DNA of 64,000 nucleotides from JAAZMI01 sp964603615 (GCA_964603615.1 CAZRVU010000002.1:1-64000), one strand, 5' to 3'; shown: positions 1 to 8,786, counted from the first letter of the stretch. Numbers and translations are program-made. Notes: generated from the letters alone by a model not told the origin.

Positions 1-116
1 TGTTTGAAAGGCTTTTTGGATGTGCGGGGTGACTAAACTACTGCAAAACTAGGGATGGCCCTGCGGATGGTTGCCAAATAAAATTTAAAACCTGTTAAAA
101 TATTAGGTAGCTGCCA

Positions 117-146
117 TTGACAACCTCGTCAGAATGTTGTTATAAT
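117..146 (+). promoter_or_regulatory. sigma-A promoter of the small zinc-ribbon gene
   Basis: A perfect -35 hexamer TTGACA (117-122) and a perfect -10 hexamer TATAAT (141-146) are separated by 18 bp. The start codon at 215 lies about 60 bp beyond the expected transcription start. Positions 1-116 hold no recognisable gene. Confidence 0.8.
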
Positions 147-214
147 TGTCATTAAACATTATATGTAAAATTACACCCGGCTTTAAAAATTGAATGGTTT
201 GGAGGAGAATAATT

Positions 215-406
215 ATGTCCGATAAACTTCAAAAACGCTGTTTAATTTGTGGGCGACTATTTGAAACAGATGTTTTGGCAGATACTGCGCTGGAGACATC
301 ATTCTCCGCAGGCGGCCCTCCAAAGACCAGCTCTATCTGTCCTTTATGTGAGGCTAGAATAAAAAAAGAGGCACTGGACTCGCAGGATGATCTTAAACCT
401 ATATAA
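215..406 (+). CDS. small zinc-ribbon protein, function unknown
   Basis: A 63-residue soluble protein with two CxxC knuckles, CLIC near residue 9 and CPLC near residue 42, which together could bind one zinc ion. There is no signal peptide or membrane segment. I chose the ATG at 215 because GGAGGAG lies 7 bases upstream; an earlier in-frame GTG at 194 has no ribosome site. It is a single-gene unit with a consensus promoter, convergent with atpC. I do not recognise the family. Zinc-ribbon proteins of this size often bind nucleic acid or another protein, but nothing here says which. Confidence 0.75.
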   Translation: MSDKLQKRCLICGRLFETDVLADTALETSFSAGGPPKTSSICPLCEARIKKEALDSQDDLKPI

Positions 407-423
407 TCTAAACAGTTAACCAG

Positions 424-473
424 GCAACAACCCATCTTTAAACGTGATTAACGTTATTAAGATGGGTTGTTGC
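424..473. terminator. hairpin between convergent genes, probable bidirectional terminator
   Basis: A 15-bp perfect stem (424-438 pairs with 459-473), with a further short inner stem AACGT/ACGTT. It lies between the ends of the zinc-ribbon gene and atpC. No clear U-tract follows on either strand, so termination is inferred from position and stem strength. Confidence 0.55.
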
Positions 474-528
474 TAAAACAATAATTGGCAAATATCATCC
501 CTTGCGCTAAAGTTGCCACCGAAACAAC

Positions 529-933
529 TCATTTGTCTGTAGCTGCCTTTAAGCGGGCCTTACTTCTTTCCAGGGCTTCTTCTGCCCGGACTGAATCAAA
601 ACCCGGAGGGCGTTCACGAAGTTTTTTTTCTGCCCTCTCTTTCGCCCGGCGAGCTCTTTCCACGTCAATTTCACTTGAAAGCTCCGCCCCATCCGCCAGG
701 ATAATGACCCGATCGGGACCTACTTCCATCAAGCCCCCGGAAACGGCCAGGCGTTTCGTCTTGTTCTGAGCTTGACGGTAATAAACCACGCCGGGCTTCA
801 AAAAAGTAAGCAACGGGGCATGCCGGGGAAGAACGCCCAGGTAGCCTTCTATCCCTGGAGCAACTACGCTTTCTACTTCTTCCGATAAGATCCTTCTTTG
901 TGGAGTTACAACCTCTAATCTGGTACTGCTCAT
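529..933 (-). CDS. atpC: ATP synthase F1 epsilon subunit
   Basis: The epsilon subunit of the F1 central stalk, which couples gamma rotation to the c-ring and can inhibit ATP hydrolysis. The 134-residue length is normal. It has the N-terminal beta-sandwich (residues 1-85, with the GIEGYLGVLPRHAPLLT signature) and a C-terminal helical hairpin rich in Arg, Lys, Glu and Ala. It is the last gene of the ATP synthase operon. Its ATG shares one base with the atpD stop (TGATG), so translation is probably coupled. Nothing unusual was seen. Confidence 0.97.
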   Translation of the reverse strand: MSSTRLEVVTPQRRILSEEVESVVAPGIEGYLGVLPRHAPLLTFLKPGVVYYRQAQNKTKRLAVSGGLMEVGPDRVIILADGAELSSEIDVERARRAKERAEKKLRERPPGFDSVRAEEALERSKARLKAATDK

Positions 934-2321
934 CAGGTTAGCTCCTGTCCTTTCTCTATTGCTTCCTTAATATCGCTTACCATATAGAAAGCCTCTTCCG
1001 GCAGATCGTCATGCTGACCGGCTAAGATCTCCTTGAAGCCTTTAATAGTATCCTTTAATGATACGTAGACCCCCGGCCTTCCGGTAAATACTTCAGCCAC
1101 GTGAAAGGGCTGTGAAAGAAAGCGCTGAACTTTGCGAGCGCGCGCCACTACGATTTTATCCTCTTCAGAAAGTTCCTCCATACCTAAAATAGCGATGATA
1201 TCCTGAAGTTCTTTATAGCGCTGTAAGATGCGTTGCACACCCCTGCCAACCTCATAGTGTTCTTCCCCAACAACAAGAGGATCGAGAAGCCGCGAGGTCG
1301 AATCGAGGGGATCCACGGCAGGGTAAATTCCTAGCTCAACCAACTGCCTGGAGAGCACAATGGTGCCATCTAAGTGTGCAAAAGTAGTCGCCGGGGCCGG
1401 GTCTGTAAGGTCATCCGCAGGAACATAGATCGCCTGAACCGAAGTAATGGAACCTTCCTTGGTAGAAGTGATGCGTTCCTGCAGTTCACCCATCTCTGTA
1501 GCCAGCGTAGGCTGATAACCTACCGCCGAGGGCATACGACCCAGTAAAGCTGATACTTCGGAACCCGCTTGAATAAAACGGAAGATATTGTCGATAAAAA
1601 ACAATACGTCCTGGCCACCCTTGTCCCGGAAATATTCGGCAGCGGTTAGCCCTGTCAAACCTACCCGCATACGTGCTCCCGGAGGCTCATTCATTTGGCC
1701 AAAGACTAGCACTGTATTATCCAGAACCCCGGACTCTGTCATCTCCAGGTAAAGGTCATTACCTTCCCTGGTACGTTCCCCTACGCCAGCAAAAACAGAA
1801 TAACCCCCGTGTTCGTAAGCCACATTGCGAATGAGCTCCATAATGAGAACCGTCTTCCCTACACCAGCCCCGCCAAAAAGGCCCATCTTCCCACCCTTGG
1901 GTAATGGCGCCAAAAGATCTAAGACCTTAAGACCCGTTTCCAAGATCTCCGTAGAGGGTTTTAGATCGTCAAAAGGGGGAGGATCCCTATGGATTGGCCA
2001 CCATTCTTCTGCTTCTAAGGGGCCTTTTTCATCGATAGCTTCCCCCACTACGTTGAATAGCCTCCCCAAAGTGGAAGGCCCTACCGGCGCTTTGATCGGA
2101 GAACCCGTGTCGATAGCTCTCATGCCACAGCGCATACCGTCTGTAGAAGCCAGAGCTACGCAACGGACCATATTGTCCCCCAAATGTTGAACGACTTCTA
2201 TAGTAAGTTCGAGGTCTTTTTCCTCGATGACGATGGCATTGAACAAATCGGGTAAATGTTCTTCAAGGAATTCCACATCCACTACAGGGCCAATAACTTG
2301 CACCACTTTTCCTTCGTTCAT
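933..2321 (-). CDS. atpD: ATP synthase F1 beta subunit
   Basis: The catalytic subunit of F1 at the inner face of the membrane. The 462 residues include the Walker A loop GGAGVGKT at 150-157, the GERTREGNDLY segment that follows, and the DNIFRF Walker B region with the DELSEED-like ELSEED lever near 385. It starts with an ATG behind GAGGGACG and follows atpG by 14 bases. It is a textbook beta subunit in the standard order gamma-beta-epsilon. Confidence 0.98.
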   Translation of the reverse strand: MNEGKVVQVIGPVVDVEFLEEHLPDLFNAIVIEEKDLELTIEVVQHLGDNMVRCVALASTDGMRCGMRAIDTGSPIKAPVGPSTLGRLFNVVGEAIDEKGPLEAEEWWPIHRDPPPFDDLKPSTEILETGLKVLDLLAPLPKGGKMGLFGGAGVGKTVLIMELIRNVAYEHGGYSVFAGVGERTREGNDLYLEMTESGVLDNTVLVFGQMNEPPGARMRVGLTGLTAAEYFRDKGGQDVLFFIDNIFRFIQAGSEVSALLGRMPSAVGYQPTLATEMGELQERITSTKEGSITSVQAIYVPADDLTDPAPATTFAHLDGTIVLSRQLVELGIYPAVDPLDSTSRLLDPLVVGEEHYEVGRGVQRILQRYKELQDIIAILGMEELSEEDKIVVARARKVQRFLSQPFHVAEVFTGRPGVYVSLKDTIKGFKEILAGQHDDLPEEAFYMVSDIKEAIEKGQELT

Positions 2322-2335
2322 GTTACGTCCCTCCT

Positions 2336-3196
2336 CTACTCCTGGGCCTTCAAAGCTTCAGCGCCGCCAGCCACTTCTAAAAGTTCGGTGGTTATGGCAG
2401 ATTGACGGGCTTTATTGAAAGACAAGGTCAATTTTTCGATCATTTCACCACTATTTTTAGTAGCAGCATCCATCGCCACCATTCTGGCACTGAGTTCGCT
2501 AGCCTTGGCCTCTAAAAGGGCCTGGTACACTTTTATTTCACAATAACGGGGCAAAATAGCCTCCAGCACTTTAACAGGCTCTGGTTCGTACAGGTAGTCA
2601 ACTTTTTCAACCGCTTTTGTCGAAGGAGTTTCTATAGGCAGAAACTTTTCCACTTGAGGGACATTGCGAAGAGCCGAATAGAAACGTGAATAAAGCAAAC
2701 TCACTTCATCCACCTGACCATCCAAAAAATTTTCCATAAGATTCCGGGCTATCCTACGGGCCAAAGTAAGATCGGGCTCATCTCCAACATCGACATAATA
2801 TTTTAGTATCTCCGTAGAACGCCGTCGAAAAAATTGCAGGCCCTTGCGACCCACCACCACTAGCGTTGCGGGTTGTTCCCCCTTGGCCAGGCAGTCTTCA
2901 GCCAGGTGAATAATATTGGTATTGTAGGCACCTGCCAATCCTCGATCCCCAATAATTAAAACATAACCTCTTTTTTTAACCTCCCGGGGAGCCACCAGCG
3001 GAAGCGACCGGGCATTAGAAGCCGAGACCAAGCGGCTGACCACCTCTGCTGTTTTCTGAGCATAGGGGCGAGCCGCCCACACCTGGCTTTGAGCCCGGCG
3101 GAATCTGGCCGCCGCAATCATTTTCATAGCACCTGTAACATGCTGGATATTGTTAATTGCCCGGATACGTCGTTTTATTTCCCTTATACTGGACAA
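2336..3196 (-). CDS. atpG: ATP synthase F1 gamma subunit
   Basis: The rotating central shaft of F1. The 286 residues carry the conserved N-terminal coiled-coil start (REIKRRIRAINNIQHVTGAM) and the C-terminal helix (ATKNSGEMIEKLTLSFNKARQ) that penetrates the alpha-beta ring. The start is TTG at 3196, 6 bases after GGTGG; no in-frame ATG gives a complete N-terminal helix. The gap to atpA is 82 bases, the longest inside the F1 part, and contains no obvious hairpin terminator. Confidence 0.97.
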   Translation of the reverse strand: MSSIREIKRRIRAINNIQHVTGAMKMIAAARFRRAQSQVWAARPYAQKTAEVVSRLVSASNARSLPLVAPREVKKRGYVLIIGDRGLAGAYNTNIIHLAEDCLAKGEQPATLVVVGRKGLQFFRRRSTEILKYYVDVGDEPDLTLARRIARNLMENFLDGQVDEVSLLYSRFYSALRNVPQVEKFLPIETPSTKAVEKVDYLYEPEPVKVLEAILPRYCEIKVYQALLEAKASELSARMVAMDAATKNSGEMIEKLTLSFNKARQSAITTELLEVAGGAEALKAQE

Positions 3197-3278
3197 AGCA
3201 TTCCACCGCCTTTATCTTCCCGTAACCAATTATACAGATGACAGGCAACCCCTGTTCATGTTGATAACAGGCAAGCAA

Positions 3279-4865
3279 TTAGGAGCTGGCCCCACTTACC
3301 GCAGCATAGCTATCCAGAAATTCTTTGATGCTATTTTTCAGAAGGTTTTCCGCATCCTCATCCAAGGCTCCCTTTTCCTGGATGTCCTTCAGGAGTTGAG
3401 GCTGGTTACTTTTAAGGAAACTCAGGTATTCCTTCTCAAAAGAGCCCACCTTTTCAATGGCCAGGCCATCCAAAAACCTGTTTACGCCGGCATAAAGAAC
3501 GGCTATCTGCTCTTCTACCGGCAGGGGCCGATATTGGCCCTGCTTTAAAAGTTCCATCATGCGTTCACCTCTGGCCAACCTGGCCTGAGCAGCTTTGTCC
3601 AGGTCTGTTCCAAACTGGGAGAAAGCCGCCAGCTCCTGGTACTGGGCCAAATCCAAACGCAGGCGTCCTGCCACTTGCTTCATAGCCTTGATCTGTGCCG
3701 CACCCCCTACGCGGGAAACAGACAACCCCACGTTAATGGCCGGGCGTTGGCCGGCGTAAAACAGATCTGTTTCCAGATAAATTTGCCCATCGGTAATAGA
3801 GATAACGTTGGTAGGAATGTAAGCCGAAACGTCACCGGCATGGGTTTCGATCACAGGCAAAGCTGTAATTGAACCTCCGCCCAAAGCATCGTTGAGGCGG
3901 GCAGATCTTTCTAACAAACGGGAGTGAAGATAAAAAATGTCTCCGGGATAGGCTTCCCGTCCAGGGGGCCTTCTTAAAAGCAAAGATAGTTCCCGGTAAG
4001 CCACGGCATGTTTGGAAAGATCATCGTACACGATTAAAACATCCCGGTTTTTTTCATACATAAAAAATTCGCCCATAGCACAACCGGCATAAGGAGCTAT
4101 ATACAAAAGCGGGGCTGGTTCACTGGCATTCGCTACCACCACCGTAGTGTACTCCATCGCCCCCATTTCCTCAAGCTTTTGAATAATTCCTGCCACTGTT
4201 GAAGCCTTCTGACCGATGGCTACATAGATACAGATTACATCTTGACCTTTTTGGTTGATAATTGTATCTATACCCAGGGCAGTTTTCCCCGTTTGACGGT
4301 CGCCAATAATCAACTCCCGCTGCCCACGGCCAATGGGAAACATGGCATCAATAACCTTGATACCTGTTTGCAGCGGAGTGTTTACCGGTTGACGTTGAAT
4401 AACCCCCGGGGCAAGAAATTCGACCGGACGGTACTTTCCAGTCTTGATGGGACCCTTGTTATCCAAAGGCTTCCCGACAGGATCCACCACTCGACCAATA
4501 AGCTCCTCTCCCACCGGCACCTCCATAATGCGACCAGTTCTTTTTACCTCGTCCCCTTCCTTGATATGCTGGTACGGGCCCAAAATAACTGCCCCCACGC
4601 TATCTTCTTCCAGGTTCAAGGCCATACCATATACCTTCCCGGGAAATTCTAAGAGTTCACTAGCCATAACTTGTTCTAATTCGACACGCGCAATGCCGTC
4701 ACCTACATAGGTAACAAAACCTTTGTTGGCAACCTCTACCTCCAGCTCATAGCTTTCTATTTGTTGCATCAAAAATTTCGTAATATTTTTCATTTCTATT
4801 GTCAGTTCATTGCGCCCAACCTGTTGTTCAAAAAAAGTTTTAATGTCTTCCATTTCAATCCCCAA
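3279..4865 (-). CDS. atpA: ATP synthase F1 alpha subunit with duplicated N-terminal helix
   Basis: The non-catalytic nucleotide-binding subunit of F1, with Walker A GDRQTGKT at 188-195. The start is TTG at 4865, 5 bases after AGGGGTGAG; the ATG at 4853 is too far from this site, and the later ATG at residue 25 has no SD. The protein is therefore 528 residues, about 20 longer than usual. The extra length is a tandem repeat: residues 5-25 align with 25-45 at a constant 20-residue offset (for example DIKTFF and NITKFL, QQV and QQI, NELTIE and YELEVE). In known enzymes this helix binds the delta subunit. Confidence 0.96.
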   Translation of the reverse strand: MGIEMEDIKTFFEQQVGRNELTIEMKNITKFLMQQIESYELEVEVANKGFVTYVGDGIARVELEQVMASELLEFPGKVYGMALNLEEDSVGAVILGPYQHIKEGDEVKRTGRIMEVPVGEELIGRVVDPVGKPLDNKGPIKTGKYRPVEFLAPGVIQRQPVNTPLQTGIKVIDAMFPIGRGQRELIIGDRQTGKTALGIDTIINQKGQDVICIYVAIGQKASTVAGIIQKLEEMGAMEYTTVVVANASEPAPLLYIAPYAGCAMGEFFMYEKNRDVLIVYDDLSKHAVAYRELSLLLRRPPGREAYPGDIFYLHSRLLERSARLNDALGGGSITALPVIETHAGDVSAYIPTNVISITDGQIYLETDLFYAGQRPAINVGLSVSRVGGAAQIKAMKQVAGRLRLDLAQYQELAAFSQFGTDLDKAAQARLARGERMMELLKQGQYRPLPVEEQIAVLYAGVNRFLDGLAIEKVGSFEKEYLSFLKSNQPQLLKDIQEKGALDEDAENLLKNSIKEFLDSYAAVSGASS

Positions 4866-4884
4866 GCTGTCTCACCCCTTTGCA

Positions 4885-5403
4885 TCAGTTGACCGCGTGT
4901 ATCGCCGTCTTCAAGTGAGCCTCTAAAAGCTCCAGCTTCTTTTTAATACTAGCATCTACAACACGATCTCCCCAATGTATAACAAGCCCCCCTAATATTT
5001 CGGGCTCCAGTTTGATATCTAGCCTCACTTTTTTCCCGATAAGGCTAGTCAACCTGGTTTTCATTTCTAGCTCCAAGGCAGTAGTAAGAGGCGCTGCTAC
5101 CTTTACCTCAACGGCTTCTACATCTTTGGCCTCATCGAGAAGGCGTTGATATTCTGTAGCAATAACAGCAATTGCTTCCTCTTTTTTCCTGCTTAATACC
5201 CGGGGAAGCAGGTCCTTTAATGCTTTTTCTTTTTCTTTGGTAGATATTAGCGGGTTTGCCAGGATTTTCTGGAATTCAGTATATTCTCCAAAAATACTGT
5301 TAAGAGAAGCGATTTTTTCTCCTATGTCTTCTTCTTGCCCCTGTTTTTGGGCCGCATTAAAAAGGGCCTCCGCATAGTACCGGGCAGCTCTTTTGCCTTT
5401 CAC
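4885..5403 (-). CDS. atpH: ATP synthase delta subunit
   Basis: The peripheral-stalk subunit (OSCP homologue) that joins b to the top of F1 by binding the alpha N-terminus. The 172 residues show the N-terminal six-helix domain (RAARYYAEALFNAA) and the C-terminal LGGLVIHWGDRVVDAS signature. The start GTG at 5403 overlaps the atpF stop by 4 bases. Its partner alpha has a duplicated N-terminal helix, so this delta is the natural place to look for a compensating change; none is obvious by eye. Confidence 0.95.
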   Translation of the reverse strand: MKGKRAARYYAEALFNAAQKQGQEEDIGEKIASLNSIFGEYTEFQKILANPLISTKEKEKALKDLLPRVLSRKKEEAIAVIATEYQRLLDEAKDVEAVEVKVAAPLTTALELEMKTRLTSLIGKKVRLDIKLEPEILGGLVIHWGDRVVDASIKKKLELLEAHLKTAIHAVN

Positions 5404-5906
5404 TGTAGCCTCTCCACCTCCGTAAGGGCCTCCTGTAGCAGGTACTCTTGATCGTTAGGTTTAAGAGTACGCGCTAAAACCTTACCTGCCACCGCCACAG
5501 CAATATCTGCTGCCTGGTTGTGAATAGCAGCTATAGCCAACCCTTTCTCTTTTTCTATTTCTTGCCTAACTTGTTCCAGGGCTCGTGCAGCCTCTTTTTT
5601 TGCTTGAGCCACTGTTTCTTGACGGGCAACCTCTGCCATTTCAGTAGCCCGTTGTAAGATAGCCTTACCCTCCTGGCTGGCCTGATCTAGCTGTTGTTGG
5701 TAAGAAGCCAAGATGCTGTTTGCTTCTTCTTTGGAAGAATTTGCTGCCTGAAGGTCTTTTTGAATTCTTTCTTCCCTTTCAAGCATGGCTTTGCCCAAAG
5801 GCTTCCAAAGAAGTAAATAAAGCCCTCCTAACACCACTAAAACATTGACGGCCTGCAGTAAAAACGTCCAAATGTTCAAATCCAAGGCCTCAAAAACGGC
5901 CTCCAT
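5400..5906 (-). CDS. atpF: ATP synthase Fo b subunit
   Basis: The membrane-anchored peripheral stalk. One transmembrane helix at residues 15-35 (LLQAVNVLVVLGGLYLLLW) is followed by a long charged coiled coil to the end of the 168 residues. The ATG at 5906 follows a clear AAGGGGG site. The gene overlaps atpH by 4 bases and follows atpE by 37 bases. Only one b gene is present, as expected for a homodimeric stalk. Confidence 0.96.
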   Translation of the reverse strand: MEAVFEALDLNIWTFLLQAVNVLVVLGGLYLLLWKPLGKAMLEREERIQKDLQAANSSKEEANSILASYQQQLDQASQEGKAILQRATEMAEVARQETVAQAKKEAARALEQVRQEIEKEKGLAIAAIHNQAADIAVAVAGKVLARTLKPNDQEYLLQEALTEVERLQ

Positions 5907-5943
5907 AATACTACCCCCTTACGCTTTAACTGCTTATTTTAAA

Positions 5944-6168
5944 TTAAATTTTTGTCCAGAGAAGTATACCGATAACAAAAGAAAAGAGGGTCAGCGCCTC
6001 TATAAAAGCTAGGGCAAGAATTAAAGTAGTACGAATATCACCGCTAGCTTCGGGTTGCCGGGCAATACCATCCATCGCACCCCGCGTTGCCATCCCTTGC
6101 CCAATAGCGGAACCGAAAGCAGCTATACACACAGCTAAAGCTACACCTACATAAGCTAATCCGTTCAT
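5944..6168 (-). CDS. atpE: ATP synthase Fo c subunit
   Basis: The proteolipid of the rotor ring: a helical hairpin of 74 residues with the polar loop ARQPE (36-40) and the ion-binding Glu57 in the motif FIEALTLF. The start is the ATG at 6168, 8 bases after AAGGAGG; an upstream TTG in the same frame would place the ribosome site inside the gene. Gln24 occupies the position of the sodium-ligand Gln in Na+ rings, but Glu57 is followed by Ala-Leu and not by Ser/Thr-Thr, so proton coupling is more likely. Confidence 0.96.
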   Translation of the reverse strand: MNGLAYVGVALAVCIAAFGSAIGQGMATRGAMDGIARQPEASGDIRTTLILALAFIEALTLFSFVIGILLWTKI

Positions 6169-6202
6169 TACTACTGCCTCCTTCAAAACTAATTAATGTA
6201 AA

Positions 6203-6886
6203 TTAATGTCCTTGAATAAAAGCCGATATATAGATCACTGTCAACAAAGAAAACACCAGGGCCTGAATAACGCCCATGATCACCCCTAAAACCATTACTG
6301 GAATAGGAAGCAACAAGGGAAACATTAGAAACAATGCAGCAACTACCGTCTTTTCACCAAACATATTGGCAAAAAGACGGAGTGAAAGAGATACAGGCTT
6401 AACTAGCTCTTCAATGAGGTTAAGTGGAAATAAAAAAGGAGTAGGCTGGAAAAAATGCTTGATATATTCTACTAACCCACGCTTCTTAATGCCAATCAAC
6501 TGGACCAAAATTATTGTAACCAACCCAAACCCCGCTGTGGTTGAAAGATCAGTGGTAGGAGGCTTCATCTCCGGGATAAACCAAGAAAGATTGAGCAACA
6601 AAATGAATAAGAAAAGCGTTCCTACTACTGGAATGTACCTGCGCCCTTCTTTGCCCATGGTTTCCTCTAACAGGCTATAAAAGAAATCTGCTACCATCTC
6701 CAACAAGCTCTGAACCCCCCGGGGTATGGTGCTAATGCGCCTGGAAAGGAAAAACACCAGAACAAAAAGGATAATCATAATTATCCAGGTATTAACCACG
6801 GTAGTGGTAATAGGTACAGGACCCAAATGAAACAAAACCACAGGTCTGACGTGTTCTAATACATGTTCTAACGCTTCCAAACCCAA
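6203..6886 (-). CDS. atpB: ATP synthase Fo a subunit
   Basis: The ion-channel subunit facing the c-ring. It has several hydrophobic helices and the conserved Arg in SLRLFANMFGE, which is essential for ion transfer. I chose TTG at 6886, 9 bases after GGAGGG at the end of atpI. Longer in-frame versions (to 6997) overlap atpI heavily and add a non-membrane N-terminus unlike the family. An ATG in another frame lies just upstream and is not used. The predicted protein is 227 residues, a usual length. Confidence 0.93.
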   Translation of the reverse strand: MGLEALEHVLEHVRPVVLFHLGPVPITTTVVNTWIIMIILFVLVFFLSRRISTIPRGVQSLLEMVADFFYSLLEETMGKEGRRYIPVVGTLFLFILLLNLSWFIPEMKPPTTDLSTTAGFGLVTIILVQLIGIKKRGLVEYIKHFFQPTPFLFPLNLIEELVKPVSLSLRLFANMFGEKTVVAALFLMFPLLLPIPVMVLGVIMGVIQALVFSLLTVIYISAFIQGH

Positions 6887-6891
6887 TTCAT

Positions 6892-7263
6892 CTATCCCTC
6901 CTTTCCTAAAATAATGAAAAAAGCTTGCCCCGTAAAAGCCATCATCTGTAGCAAAAGACCGGTCACCACACCGAAAAAAAATGTTTTCCCTCCCCAAAAA
7001 GAAAATCCAACCATACCTAGAAAGATAAACTGCCTAAGCACAGAACGGATTACAAGGCTGATTGTAGCCTTTTGGGGTGAGGAACCCTCCAGGTTAACTG
7101 CAGCCATCTGCCAGCGGTAAAAAAACCAGGCTACAGGGGCAGCCAAGACCAGGCCCAGGATATATTCCCAATAACCAAGCAACATTGAAATTAAAATAAT
7201 GCCCATGCCCAGCAGTATAATAATTTTCTCAGCAGCATTTAATGCTTTATTCTTTATGTTCAT
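6892..7263 (-). CDS. atpI: ATP synthase subunit I
   Basis: A 123-residue, four-helix membrane protein of the AtpI family at the head of the ATP synthase operon. In related bacteria AtpI helps assemble or stabilise the c-ring and, with AtpZ, has been proposed to form a Ca2+/Mg2+ channel. Sequence conservation is low, so the call rests on topology, length and position directly before atpB. The ATG at 7263 follows GGGGAAACG inside the end of atpZ. Its stop region carries the ribosome site of atpB. Confidence 0.85.
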   Translation of the reverse strand: MNIKNKALNAAEKIIILLGMGIILISMLLGYWEYILGLVLAAPVAWFFYRWQMAAVNLEGSSPQKATISLVIRSVLRQFIFLGMVGFSFWGGKTFFFGVVTGLLLQMMAFTGQAFFIILGKEG

Positions 7264-7522
7264 CGTTTCCCCAATCCGGCTTTTTTTCCGGTTTGTTCTC
7301 CAAAAACCCCGCTAATTCTTTCCATAAACTATAAAAACCCAGCCCAACACCTAAAATTACCCCTATCAATAAAAAAACAGGAAAAGTTCCCAAACGTCGA
7401 TCCACCCACCAGCCACCATACAAACCTAAGAAAACTGCTGCAATCATCGTAATCCCAAAAGTTAGAGCCAGATTAGCGTAGCGGGCAAACTTTGCCCATT
7501 GTAATTTTTTTTTAGACAACAT
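7247..7522 (-). CDS. atpZ: AtpZ/ATPase_gene1 family membrane protein
   Basis: The first gene of the ATP synthase operon: about 91 residues with two transmembrane helices (LALTFGITMIAAVFLGLYGG and PVFLLIGVILGVGLGFYSLW) separated by a WWVDRRLGT loop, typical of AtpZ. I prefer the ATG at 7522, 8 bases after AGGG. A longer version from 7567 has GGTGG only three bases before its ATG and an atypical N-terminus. The C-terminus is charged and overlaps atpI by 17 bases. The operon promoter should lie between 7523 and 7751, an AT-rich stretch without a perfect hexamer pair. Confidence 0.85.
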   Translation of the reverse strand: MLSKKKLQWAKFARYANLALTFGITMIAAVFLGLYGGWWVDRRLGTFPVFLLIGVILGVGLGFYSLWKELAGFLENKPEKKPDWGNDEHKE

Positions 7523-7751
7523 CAGATCATCCCTACAGGCGTTAACAGCAGTAATCTTCTCTATCATAAACCACCAGGTATTGCGTGCTACGTACCAGGC
7601 TCAATCCGACCAATATTTTTCTTTAAAAAGAGAAAATGTCCCTAATATTTTATATAAGTATAATAATTCTCTTTTTAACGAATAAATTCCTTTCACTGTA
7701 ATAAAATATAAATATTGTCAATATTCACCTTCTTCCTGCAGTTATAATAAT

Positions 7752-8786
7752 TCAGAGAAAGGTTCTGGGCGGTTTTAGCTCGCCCAACACAACGAGTCCA
7801 CCAAAAAATAAAGAAGTGTAATAGGTCAATAGACGCCACACCAGCACAAATATTCCTAAAATCGAAGAGGGTACAAAGTAGACAAACAAACTGGCCAAAC
7901 CCAGCTCCACAGCGCCGCTTCCCCCCGGCAAAGGCAGGTAGACAATAATCATTTGAATGACAAATTGCCAGATTAAAGACTGCAGATAGGGCACTGGTTT
8001 TCCCAGTCCCAACAATATAACCGGAGCAATGCTGAAAAAACAAACCCAATAAGCAAGCGACAGCAGTACGATCACACTTATACTTTTTAATTTATAGCGA
8101 TTCAAAGAGCGGGCCGTCTCCAAAAACCTGCGTAGTTCCCGGTCTAAAAAAAGATAAGCCTTTTTCCCTGCCGGTTTTTTCTCCAGCCAACGTTTTAATA
8201 TTTTTAACGAGCTAACTTTTTGCAGGAACCAATCAAAAATCTGCGGCTTCCAAAGGAAAAAAAATAAAAACAGTGCTGTAAGAAGAGAGATATAAACTGC
8301 ATAAATAAAGACTTTATTGATAAAAGTAGGTACCGGCACACCCTTAAAAATTATTAATAAGGAAACGGCGGCAAAAGTAAAGATCAACCTGGTGATCAAA
8401 GCGCGCGTAGCTGTCACTGCAGATGATTCTCCCAGCGTAAGGCCGCGCTTGCTTAAGGCATAAATATGTGCAGGCCATTCCCCGAAAGCAAAAGGTGTAA
8501 CCGAAGCAAAAAAAAAGGTAGCTAAAAAAACACGGGTTGCATCTCTAAGCGCCAGCAACTTATTACTGTGCAGCGTCTTGACCAACAACCCAATGCGCAA
8601 ACCTTCTAGAAGCCAGAGCAGGAAAACAAGGCCCACCGCCGCTAGGAGGTATTCCACTTTTACTTTTAATAAGCTCGCCCAGGTATCCTCATCAAAATTC
8701 CATAAAAAAATAAAAAGCGCTGCTGCAATGCTTAAAGACAAAGAAACCCCCAGCCCTTTTTTCCAGGCAGAAAGAGTTTTGACCAC
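7752..8786 (-). CDS. flippase-like (lysylphosphatidylglycerol synthase TM region) membrane protein
   Basis: A polytopic membrane protein of 344 residues with about eight hydrophobic segments, of the UPF0104 / lysylphosphatidylglycerol synthase transmembrane family. The conserved features FGEWPAHIYALSKRG, ITRLIFTFAAV and LPLPGGSGAVELGL are visible. The family includes the flippase half of MprF and glycolipid enzymes, but this protein lacks the soluble aminoacyl transferase domain, so a lipid-handling role is only inferred. The gene ends 185 bases before the ATP synthase operon and is read in the same direction. Confidence 0.8.
   Translation of the reverse strand: MVKTLSAWKKGLGVSLSLSIAAALFIFLWNFDEDTWASLLKVKVEYLLAAVGLVFLLWLLEGLRIGLLVKTLHSNKLLALRDATRVFLATFFFASVTPFAFGEWPAHIYALSKRGLTLGESSAVTATRALITRLIFTFAAVSLLIIFKGVPVPTFINKVFIYAVYISLLTALFLFFFLWKPQIFDWFLQKVSSLKILKRWLEKKPAGKKAYLFLDRELRRFLETARSLNRYKLKSISVIVLLSLAYWVCFFSIAPVILLGLGKPVPYLQSLIWQFVIQMIIVYLPLPGGSGAVELGLASLFVYFVPSSILGIFVLVWRLLTYYTSLFFGGLVVLGELKPPRTFL

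Noticed and set aside
7693..8049. Alternative frame over the end of the flippase-like gene
   Set aside because: It overlaps a well-supported membrane protein in the same direction, and shows no family motif or ribosome site.
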